Shown: in pieces, positions 51,063 to 58,731 of the stretch | How the letters are laid out: the number at the start of each line of letters is the position of its first letter | How positions within the stretch are numbered: position 1 is the first letter of the stretch | NCBI GenBank assembly: GCA_038534135.1 | Contig: JBCAXJ010000012.1 | Location: 30,329-94,328 of the forward strand | From: Thermohalobaculum sp038534135 | GTDB lineage: Bacteria > Pseudomonadota > Alphaproteobacteria > Rhodobacterales > Rhodobacteraceae | Length of the DNA stretch: 64,000 bases | Reading direction: 5' to 3' | Notes under the pieces: generated by a model | Told to the model about the DNA's origin: nothing | The model's input: only the letters and a program-made list of their open reading frames with translations | Database searches by the model: none | Position numbers and translations under genes: made by a program

Positions 51063-51920
51063 ATGAGCAGAATTGTCTACGTGAACGGCGAGTTCGTGCC
51101 TGAAGAAGACGCCAAGATCAGTGTGTTCGATCGCGGCTTCCTGATGGCCGACGCTGTGTACGAGGTCACCTCGGTCCTTGAAGGAAAGCTCTGCGACTAC
51201 GCCGCCCACGTCACGCGACTGCACCGCTCGCTCGAAGCGCTCGAGATGGCAGCGCCCTGCACCGATGACGAACTGCTGCAGATCCACCGGGATCTTGTTG
51301 CCAAGAACGACCTGAACGAGGGCACGATCTACCTGCAAGTCACGCGTGGTGCCGCAGATCGCGACTTCGCGTGGCCCGAAGATCCGACACCCGGGCTTGT
51401 GCTGTTCAGCCAAAACAAGCCGTTGATCGATACGGCAACGTCAAAGCGCGGCATTAAGGTCGCTGCCGTCGAGGACCTGCGCTGGGGCCGCCGCGACATC
51501 AAGACGACGCAGCTTCTGTTCCCGTCCTGGGCGAAGATGCAGGCCAAGGCCAAGGGCGCCGACGATGCCTGGATGACCGACCCCGAGGGGCTGGTGAACG
51601 AGGGCACGTCGAACAACGCCTATATCGTCACCAAGGACGGCACGATCGTGACCCGGCACCTGTCGAACGACATTCTCCATGGGATAACGCGGGCGTCGGT
51701 CCTGAAACTCGCGGCTGAGGCGCAGTTGAAGGTCGAAGAACGCCCGTTCTCGATTGCCGAGGCGCAAGGGGCGGCCGAGGCCTTTTACACGGCCGCGTCC
51801 TCGTTCGTCACGCCGGTGGTGGCAGTTGAAGGCGTGGCGCTCGGCGATGGGACGCCCGGCCCGATCACGAACCGGCTGCGCGAGATCTACATCGACGCGG
51901 CGCGCGCGGGTGCTGTCTGA
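51063..51920 (+). CDS. PLP class-IV aminotransferase, D-amino-acid transaminase-like
   Basis: 285 residues. D-alanine/D-glutamate transaminases and branched-chain enzymes share this fold. The N-terminus MSRIVYVNGEFVPEEDAKISVFDRGFLMADAVYEV is typical of Dat; the PLP-Lys lies in RRDIKTTQLLFP, with GLVNEGTSNNAYIV (Glu to PLP nitrogen) and FSIAEAQGAAEAFYTAASS near the end. One base separates it from dgcA, so the three genes form an operon. D-Glu/D-Ala exchange is the inferred reaction. Confidence 0.87.
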   Translation: MSRIVYVNGEFVPEEDAKISVFDRGFLMADAVYEVTSVLEGKLCDYAAHVTRLHRSLEALEMAAPCTDDELLQIHRDLVAKNDLNEGTIYLQVTRGAADRDFAWPEDPTPGLVLFSQNKPLIDTATSKRGIKVAAVEDLRWGRRDIKTTQLLFPSWAKMQAKAKGADDAWMTDPEGLVNEGTSNNAYIVTKDGTIVTRHLSNDILHGITRASVLKLAAEAQLKVEERPFSIAEAQGAAEAFYTAASSFVTPVVAVEGVALGDGTPGPITNRLREIYIDAARAGAV

Positions 51921-51952
51921 GCGAAGAGGTCTGCGAGACGACTGCGTACAGA

Positions 51953-52834
51953 TCAGCTCGCGGCACGCGATCCAATGATGCTTGGACGGTTCACCAACAG
52001 AACACCAATGGCCGCCAGCGCCATGCCGCCGATCTCGGCCCAGCCAAGAACCTCACCGAACAGGGGCCAGGCAATCACCGCCGTACAGGGCGGTACTAGG
52101 AAGAACAGACTTGCGACCTCGCCCGCAGCACCGCGCTGGATCAGCCAGTAAAGAATGGCAACGGCTCCGATCGACAGAACGACCACGGACCAGCCGAGCG
52201 CCAGGATGAACTCCGGCGCCCAGCGGATCTGCATTTGCTCGAACAGCAACGCCATCGCGCCGCAGGCGAGTGCTGCGACCAGAAACTGCACGGCATTTCC
52301 GGCTCGCATCGGCGTGTCGCCGGAAAGCCGCTTTTGTAAGATCGCTCCAAACGAGATCCCGACCAGAGCCACGGCGCATAACAGAACACCGGCAGGCGTT
52401 CCCAAGCCCGCGTCGAGCTTGCGCAACACCACCAGCCCGACACCGCCAAGCCCCAGGATCATCCCAACCCACTGCACAGGCACAAGATGTTCACCTAACA
52501 GATACCGCGCCAGGACCGCCATCGCGACGGGTTGCAAGCCGACGATCATCGCGGCAACGCCTGCCTCGACCCCTTGTTCGATCCCCGCAAACACGCCGCC
52601 AAGATAGATGAAATGCACCAGTGCCCCGATCAGCGCCTGATCCCGGACCTGTGCGCGCCTCAGCCACCGGGCGCGCGAGACCGCGACCCAGATGAACAGC
52701 ACTGCGGCAACAAGGGCGAACCGCAACGCCAGAAACGTCATTGACTCGGCATGTGGCAGACCCAGTTTGGCGCCGATGAAACCGGTGCTCCAAAGGACGA
52801 CAAAGAGTGCGGAAATGGCGATTCCGGAGGGCAT
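51953..52834 (-). CDS. DMT-superfamily (EamA) transporter
   Basis: 293 residues, ten membrane helices in two EamA repeats. The first starts IAISALFVVLWSTGFIGAKLG; the second holds LLCAVALVGISFGAILQKR and LVPPCTAVIAWPLFGEVLGW, a usual EamA signature. Members export amino acids or metabolites. The ATG at 52834 has GGAGGGG upstream; 14 further in-frame codons precede it. It converges on the transaminase and is divergent from the response regulator. Confidence 0.88.
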   Translation of the reverse strand: MPSGIAISALFVVLWSTGFIGAKLGLPHAESMTFLALRFALVAAVLFIWVAVSRARWLRRAQVRDQALIGALVHFIYLGGVFAGIEQGVEAGVAAMIVGLQPVAMAVLARYLLGEHLVPVQWVGMILGLGGVGLVVLRKLDAGLGTPAGVLLCAVALVGISFGAILQKRLSGDTPMRAGNAVQFLVAALACGAMALLFEQMQIRWAPEFILALGWSVVVLSIGAVAILYWLIQRGAAGEVASLFFLVPPCTAVIAWPLFGEVLGWAEIGGMALAAIGVLLVNRPSIIGSRAAS

Positions 52835-52960
52835 CGGCCCCCTCCAAAGGGATGGGTTGCGGTGCCCGTGTGACATGTTTAGGAATTGACGCCAAACAAA
52901 TTGCCGCAGGCCGGCACGAAAAACACGAACCGGATAAAAACAATAAGAGGGGCACCAGTC

Positions 52961-53512
52961 ATGGCTGAGGACCTTGCAGAAATCGGCGAAGACAACTCGC
53001 TGCTGATCGTTGACGATGATGCTCCGTTTCGGACGCGGCTTTCGCGTGCAATGGAGAAGCGAGGCTTCGCGCCGATTATGGCGGAATCCGTGGCCGAGGG
53101 GTTGGCGCTTGCGAAGTCAAACCCGCCCGCTTACGGCGTGATCGACCTGCGGCTGGAGGACGGGAACGGCCTGGAGGTCGTCGAAGCCTTGCGCGATGCC
53201 CGCCCGGACAGCCGAGTGATCGTGCTCACGGGTTACGGTGCCATCGCGACAGCTGTGGCGGCAGTGAAGATCGGTGCAATCGATTATCTCTCGAAGCCTG
53301 CCGATGCGAACGACGTCGAAAAAGCGCTGCTAACCCCGCAGGGCGCCAAACCGCCGCCGCCCGAGAACCCGATGTCCGCCGACCGGGTACGGTGGGAGCA
53401 TATCCAGCGCGTGTTCGAGCTTTGCGACCGAAATGTCTCGGAAACCGCGCGCCGACTGAACATGCACCGCCGGACACTGCAACGGATCCTCGCCAAACGC
53501 AGCCCGCGCTGA
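52961..53512 (+). CDS. ActR/PrrA/RegA-family redox response regulator
   Basis: 183 residues. Receiver domain with SLLIVDDDAPFRTRL, phospho-Asp62 in GVIDLRLEDGNGLEVV, VLTGYGAIATAV and SKPADANDV, then the family Pro-rich linker (AKPPPPENP) and a C-terminal Fis-like helix-turn-helix (NVSETARRLNMHRRTLQRIL). It controls photosynthesis, respiration, nitrogen and carbon genes by redox state. The RegB/PrrB kinase and SenC, usually divergent neighbours, are absent; here the neighbours are an exporter and an ammonia-lyase homologue. Confidence 0.93.
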   Translation: MAEDLAEIGEDNSLLIVDDDAPFRTRLSRAMEKRGFAPIMAESVAEGLALAKSNPPAYGVIDLRLEDGNGLEVVEALRDARPDSRVIVLTGYGAIATAVAAVKIGAIDYLSKPADANDVEKALLTPQGAKPPPPENPMSADRVRWEHIQRVFELCDRNVSETARRLNMHRRTLQRILAKRSPR

Positions 53513-53526
53513 CCCCATAAGGGACT

Positions 53527-55017
53527 TCAGGCGAACGCCCCGGTCCGGACGATATCGGCGAGGCCTTCGATATCGGCGGAGAGAGAGCGATCAACGGTGA
53601 CGGGCGGGACAGTCTTCCGCACCGTTTCCATTGCGGTGGCGATCTTCGGGGCAACCGTGTCCAGCGCTCGCAACTCAACCGCTTGACAGCCGATCATCAG
53701 TTCCATCGCCGACAGCAGTTCGAGCCGCTCGCAGATGTCGTGCAAAGCCTTGGCCGGAATGGCCGAGTGGGTGACCACGTCCTCAACCCCGTCCGCGGCA
53801 CCAGAAGGATAGACCGGCGACGGCTGGGCAAGCTGGACGATCTCGGAGAACAGCGCCTCCGAGGTCTTTGTCGCCGGGGCGATCCCCGCACTGTCGACAT
53901 CGGCAGACGCCAGACCAACGGGCAGATCAGTAAACCTCGGCATCAGCGTCTTCGCCATGCGCGCGACCTGAGCCGATGCCGCGTGCAGGATGGCTTGATT
54001 AAGCGTTGTCAGCGCAATCGACAGATGAGGTGTCAGATACCCTCCCGCAGACAGGATCTCGTCGCGCTCCGCCAGGACGACAGGATTGTCCGATGCGCCG
54101 TTGATCTCGGTCTCGACAGCTTCTCGCGCGAAATCCTGTGCCGCGAGTACAGCACCGTGGATCTGCGGAATGTTGCGCATCGATAGTGGATCCTGCACGC
54201 GCCGCGCGTTCCCCGGCACCCGCAGCAAGGATCCTTCCAGCCGGTGCACAATCCCTTCCGCGGCAACGTCCTGACCTGGCTGAGGACGCGTCGCCAAGAC
54301 GTCCGGATCGAACGGTGTAAGGTTCCCGCGAAACCCTTCCAGAGACATCGCAGCGGCGGTCTGCAGCGTCTCGAACGCCACCGCGAACCGAGCAAGCCCC
54401 ATCGCGGCGATTCCAGCAACCGTGGCGGAATGCGAGACCATCGCCAGCCCCTCGCGCGGGCCGGGGCTGTAGGGTCGCAGCCCAACTGCCTCCAGCGCAT
54501 GGGCGGACGGCTGTCTCCCAGACGGTGTGTCCATCTCGCCCTCGCCCAGCAAGGCGAGCCCCATCATCCCACCCCACATCAGGTCGGCAGCGCCGATAGA
54601 CCCCGTCTCGCCGATTACAGGCGTCAGGCCCGCGTTCAGGCACCCGGCCATCAGATCGGCCAATGCCGGATCGGCGCCCGAAGCGCCCGTCAGAAGACCA
54701 TTGATCCGCACCGCCATTGCAGCCCGCACCACCGGCAACGGCAAAGCCCGGCCAACGGCGTGCGCACGTCCACGCACCGTGTTCACGGACATGCGCACCT
54801 GCGCCTCGGGCGACAGCCGCTCGACCACGCGGGGTCCCAGACCTGTGGTGATGCCGTACATCGGGCGGCCCTCGGCGATCGCGGACATCAGCACATCGCG
54901 CGTTGTCTGCATCCTCGCGCGCGCTTGCGCCGAAAGCTTCACCTCGCACCCTTCAGAAATTTGGGACAGCGCCGGTATCGTCAGACCCGCGCCACTGAGT
55001 TCAACAGGATCGGTCAA
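53527..55017 (-). CDS. Histidine/phenylalanine ammonia-lyase homologue lacking the MIO triad
   Basis: 496 residues of the HAL/PAL family. The active-site Tyr block is intact (RPMYGITTGLGP, about 51-62). The MIO-forming Ala-Ser-Gly, normally in GSVGASGDLAPL, is missing: the sequence reads GETGSIGAADLMWGG (136-150), one residue shorter. A second catalytic Tyr site reads RVQDPLSMRNIPQIHG, with Leu for Tyr. Without MIO, ordinary ammonia elimination is not expected. The start is uncertain: TTG 55017 has GGAGGAC upstream, and a GTG at 55047 is the alternative. Divergent from the oxoprolinase gene. Confidence 0.82.
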   Translation of the reverse strand: MTDPVELSGAGLTIPALSQISEGCEVKLSAQARARMQTTRDVLMSAIAEGRPMYGITTGLGPRVVERLSPEAQVRMSVNTVRGRAHAVGRALPLPVVRAAMAVRINGLLTGASGADPALADLMAGCLNAGLTPVIGETGSIGAADLMWGGMMGLALLGEGEMDTPSGRQPSAHALEAVGLRPYSPGPREGLAMVSHSATVAGIAAMGLARFAVAFETLQTAAAMSLEGFRGNLTPFDPDVLATRPQPGQDVAAEGIVHRLEGSLLRVPGNARRVQDPLSMRNIPQIHGAVLAAQDFAREAVETEINGASDNPVVLAERDEILSAGGYLTPHLSIALTTLNQAILHAASAQVARMAKTLMPRFTDLPVGLASADVDSAGIAPATKTSEALFSEIVQLAQPSPVYPSGAADGVEDVVTHSAIPAKALHDICERLELLSAMELMIGCQAVELRALDTVAPKIATAMETVRKTVPPVTVDRSLSADIEGLADIVRTGAFA

Positions 55018-55143
55018 GAGGTCCTCCGAGGCAGGGCTATCAGGCACCCGTGTCGCAGAAGTTGGGTACGCGTCAATGGTGCACGGTTTACTCTGACAGA
55101 AATTCGCGCCACGTAAGGGATCGTTCTGACGGAGGTTCCCCAC

Positions 55144-58100
55144 ATGTGGCAGTTCTGGGTCGATCGCGGCGGCACGTTCACTGATATCGTGGGCCGCAAG
55201 CCGGATGGTGGCATCGTCCTGCACAAGCTGCTGTCCGAAAATCCCGAGCAGTATCGCGATGCAGCGGTCCAGGGAATCCGGGAGCTTCTCGGCCTGGAAA
55301 AAGGCGAACCGATCCCGGCCGGGACGATCGAAGCCGTCAAGATGGGCACAACCGTCGCGACGAACGCGCTGCTCGAGCGCAAGGGCGATCGCACTCTGTT
55401 GCTGATCACGGAAGGCTTCGGCGATCTTTTGCGCATTGGCTATCAGGCACGGCCGAAGTTGTTCGATCTGAACATCCAGTTGCCAGAGCTGCTCTATGAG
55501 CGGGTGGCCGAGGTTCCCGGCCGTCTCGACGCAACGGGCGAGATCGTGCACGAGCTTGGCGAAGCGAAAGCCCGCTCAGCGCTGGAGAAGGCCAAGTCGG
55601 ACGGGATCGACAGCGTCGCCATCGCCTTCATGCACGGTTATCTGAACCCGGATCACGAGGCTCGCGTGGCAGCGATTGCGGCCGAGGTTGGCTTTGGCCA
55701 GATCTCGGTCTCGCACCAGACCTCTCCGCTCATGAAGCTCGTCTCACGCGGAGATACGACGGTCGTCGACGCCTATCTCAGCCCTATCCTGCGCCGCTAC
55801 GTGAACCAGGTCGCGGACGAGCTGGGTGGCGCCGAGGGCACACGGCTGATGTTCATGCAATCCAATGGCGGGCTGACCGATGCGACCCTGTTCCAGGGCA
55901 AGGACGCGATCCTGTCGGGCCCCGCAGGCGGCGTCGTCGGCATGGTCAAGACCGGCGCGCTCGCGGGTCATGACAAGCTGATCGGGTTCGACATGGGCGG
56001 CACCTCGACCGATGTCTGCCACTATGCCGGACACTATGAACGCAGTTTCGAGACCGAGGTCGCGGGCGTGCGCATGCGCGCGCCGATGATGAACATCCAC
56101 ACGGTGGCGGCGGGCGGCGGCTCGATCCTGTTCTTCCGGGACGGGCGCTTTCAGGTCGGCCCTGACAGTGCGGGCGCCAATCCGGGGCCAGCATGTTACC
56201 GGCGCGGCGGCCCCCTGACGGTGACCGATTGCAACGTGATGCTCGGCAAGCTGAACCCAGGGCACTTTCCCGCAGTCTTTGGACCAAACGCCGACCAGCC
56301 GATGGATGAGTTGATCGTCCGCAAGAAGTTCGAGGCGCTGGCCAGTGAGATCGCGGCGGCGACCGGCGAACCCGAGCGTCCACCAGAGGACTTGGCCGAC
56401 GGTTTCCTGCGCATCGCCGTCGAGAACATGGCGAATGCGATCAAGCAGATCAGCGTCCAACGCGGCTATGACGTCACGCAATATGCGCTTCAATGCTTCG
56501 GCGGCGCGGGCGGACAGCATGCCTGCCTGGTGGCCGATGCCCTGGGCATGGAGACCGTGTTCATCCACCCCTACGCCGGTGTCCTCTCGGCCTATGGTAT
56601 GGGTCTGGCCGAGATCCGCAGCTTGCGCGAGCGTCAGTACGAAGCGCCTGTCACAGCCATAGACGGCGCGCGAACCGTGTTGGAGCGACTTGCCAACGAA
56701 GCGCGGCAAGAGGTGATCGATCAGGGCGTCGACCCGGATGCGATCCGTATCGAGCAGCGGGCGCACCTGCGCTATCGCGGCTCTCACCAGGCGCTCGAAG
56801 TCGATTTCGGCAGCCAGGACGAGTTGCGCAACCGCTTTGACGCCGCACACAGGGCGCGCTTCGGATTCACGGCAGGCGACCGTGAACTGGTGTTTGAAGC
56901 CCTCGCAGTCGAGGCGATCGGCGGTGCCTCGGACGTGGCCGACCGCGAAGCACCCGAGACCGATATCGCGCCCAAACCCGTGGACGACGTTCCGGCCTAT
57001 TTCAACGGCAAGCACCTCGGCATCCCGCTCTACGACCGGACAGGCATGCAGCCCGGACAAGCCGTGACCGGTCCTGCGATCATCAAGGAGCCAACCGGCA
57101 CGAACGTCATCGAACCGGGCTGGCGCGGCACCATCAACACCTTCGGCCATCTGATCCTGACACGTATCATCCCGCTTGAACGGCAGGAGGCCGTCGGCAC
57201 GAAAGCGGACCCGGTCATGCTCGAGGTGTTCAACAACCTCTTCATGTCGATCGCTGAACAAATGGGCGCCACGCTCGCCAACACGGCCTATTCGGTGAAC
57301 ATCAAGGAGCGGCTGGATTTCTCCTGCGCACTGTTCGATCCGACCGGCGGGCTGGTCGCCAACGCGCCGCACGTGCCTGTGCACCTTGGCTCAATGTCGG
57401 AGTCGATCCGGACAGTGATCCGGCTGAACCCGGACATGGTCCCGGGCGACGTCTTCGTTCTGAACGCGCCGTTCAACGGCGGCACCCACCTGCCGGATGT
57501 CACGGTCATCACACCGGTCTTCGACGAGGAAACTGGCGTCGTGCAGTTTTATGTCGCCTCACGCGGCCACCATGCGGATATCGGCGGCAAGACGCCGGGA
57601 TCTGCGCCGCCGGATTCGAGCCACATCGAAGAAGAGGGCGTCCTGATCGACAACTTCAAGATGGTCGATGCCGGTGAGTTCCGCGAGGCCGAGACCCGGG
57701 CGCTGCTCGCTTCGGGCAAGTATCCGTGCCGCAACATCGATGAGAACATGGCGGATCTCGCAGCACAGGTCGCGGCGAACGAAACCGGCGTGCGTGAAGT
57801 CCAGAAGATGATCCGGCAGTTCGGCTTGCCCGTCGTCCACGCCTATATGAAGCATGTTCAGGACAACGCCGAGGAATGTGTCCGCCGGGTGATCACCGCG
57901 TTGACCGACGGCTCGTACGACTACGAACTCGACAATGGCGAGTTTATCCGTGTCGCGGTGCGCGTTGACAAGGAAAACCGCCAGGCCGAGATCGACTTCT
58001 CAGGCACCGCCGCCAAGAACCCCTACAACTACAACGCACCGCTGGCGGTCTGCCATGCCGTGGTGCTGTATGTCTTCCGCGCCATGGTCGGGAACGAGAT

Positions 58101-58731
58101 TCCGTTGAACGAAGGCTGCTTCAAGCCGCTCAAGATCATCGCGCCCGCAGGCAGCATGATCAACGCGCAGTATCCCTCGGCAGTGATCGCTGGCAACACC
58201 GAGGTCAGCCAGTTGATGTGCAACGCGCTGATGGCCTCGCTGAAAGTGATGGCGGGCTCGCAAGCCACGATGAACAACTATGTCTGGGGCAACGAGCGCA
58301 TCCAGAACTATGAAACGATCTGCGGCGGTACGGGGGCCGGGCCCGATTTCGACGGGTGCTCGGCGATCCAGACACACATGACCAACACACGCGGCACCGA
58401 CCCCGAGATGCTGGAATTCCGCTTCCCCGTGCGGCTGGAGGAATGGTCGATCCGGCGCGGCTCGGGCGGCATCGGGCGCCACACGGGCGGCGACGGGATC
58501 ACGCGCAAGATGCGCTTCCTCGAGCAGATGACGGTGACAACGCTGTGCTCGCACCGGCGCGTGCCACCGTTTGGCGTCGATGGCGGAGCACCGGGTGAGG
58601 TTGGCCGCGAGTGGATCGAACGGGCCGACGGCAGCCGGGTCGAGCACGGCGGCAACGACCAGAACGAGGTCTATCCGGGTGACGTGTTCGTGATGCAGAC
58701 GCCTTCGGGGGGCGGCTATGGACGCGCCTGA
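55144..58731 (+). CDS. Fused hydantoinase A/B, 5-oxoprolinase-type
   Basis: 1195 residues, the full length of fused 5-oxoprolinases. The HyuA half (about 1-690) has FWVDRGGTFTDIVGRKPDGG and GFDMGGTSTDVCHY (ATP-fold loops). The HyuB half (about 700-1195) has PTGGLVANAPHVPVHLGSM, HADIGGKTPGSAPP and the late Gly-rich VEHGGNDQNE and PSGGGYGRA. It opens 5-oxoproline to L-glutamate, or a hydantoin to N-carbamoyl amino acid, with ATP. It overlaps the next gene by 14 bases. The oxoprolinase reading suits the D-Glu/5-oxoproline genes nearby, but bacterial hydantoinases look much alike. Confidence 0.9.
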   Translation: MWQFWVDRGGTFTDIVGRKPDGGIVLHKLLSENPEQYRDAAVQGIRELLGLEKGEPIPAGTIEAVKMGTTVATNALLERKGDRTLLLITEGFGDLLRIGYQARPKLFDLNIQLPELLYERVAEVPGRLDATGEIVHELGEAKARSALEKAKSDGIDSVAIAFMHGYLNPDHEARVAAIAAEVGFGQISVSHQTSPLMKLVSRGDTTVVDAYLSPILRRYVNQVADELGGAEGTRLMFMQSNGGLTDATLFQGKDAILSGPAGGVVGMVKTGALAGHDKLIGFDMGGTSTDVCHYAGHYERSFETEVAGVRMRAPMMNIHTVAAGGGSILFFRDGRFQVGPDSAGANPGPACYRRGGPLTVTDCNVMLGKLNPGHFPAVFGPNADQPMDELIVRKKFEALASEIAAATGEPERPPEDLADGFLRIAVENMANAIKQISVQRGYDVTQYALQCFGGAGGQHACLVADALGMETVFIHPYAGVLSAYGMGLAEIRSLRERQYEAPVTAIDGARTVLERLANEARQEVIDQGVDPDAIRIEQRAHLRYRGSHQALEVDFGSQDELRNRFDAAHRARFGFTAGDRELVFEALAVEAIGGASDVADREAPETDIAPKPVDDVPAYFNGKHLGIPLYDRTGMQPGQAVTGPAIIKEPTGTNVIEPGWRGTINTFGHLILTRIIPLERQEAVGTKADPVMLEVFNNLFMSIAEQMGATLANTAYSVNIKERLDFSCALFDPTGGLVANAPHVPVHLGSMSESIRTVIRLNPDMVPGDVFVLNAPFNGGTHLPDVTVITPVFDEETGVVQFYVASRGHHADIGGKTPGSAPPDSSHIEEEGVLIDNFKMVDAGEFREAETRALLASGKYPCRNIDENMADLAAQVAANETGVREVQKMIRQFGLPVVHAYMKHVQDNAEECVRRVITALTDGSYDYELDNGEFIRVAVRVDKENRQAEIDFSGTAAKNPYNYNAPLAVCHAVVLYVFRAMVGNEIPLNEGCFKPLKIIAPAGSMINAQYPSAVIAGNTEVSQLMCNALMASLKVMAGSQATMNNYVWGNERIQNYETICGGTGAGPDFDGCSAIQTHMTNTRGTDPEMLEFRFPVRLEEWSIRRGSGGIGRHTGGDGITRKMRFLEQMTVTTLCSHRRVPPFGVDGGAPGEVGREWIERADGSRVEHGGNDQNEVYPGDVFVMQTPSGGGYGRA

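Noticed and set aside
53527..55551. A 674-residue ammonia-lyase protein starting at 55551
   Set aside because: The extra N-terminus overlaps the start of the oxoprolinase on the other strand and has no HAL-like sequence. A TTG at 55017 with a good ribosome site gives the normal family length.
55744..57384. Long minus-strand frame (546 codons) inside the oxoprolinase gene
   Set aside because: It is antisense to a clear HyuA domain, His/Arg-rich without family motifs, and typical of shadow frames in high-GC DNA.
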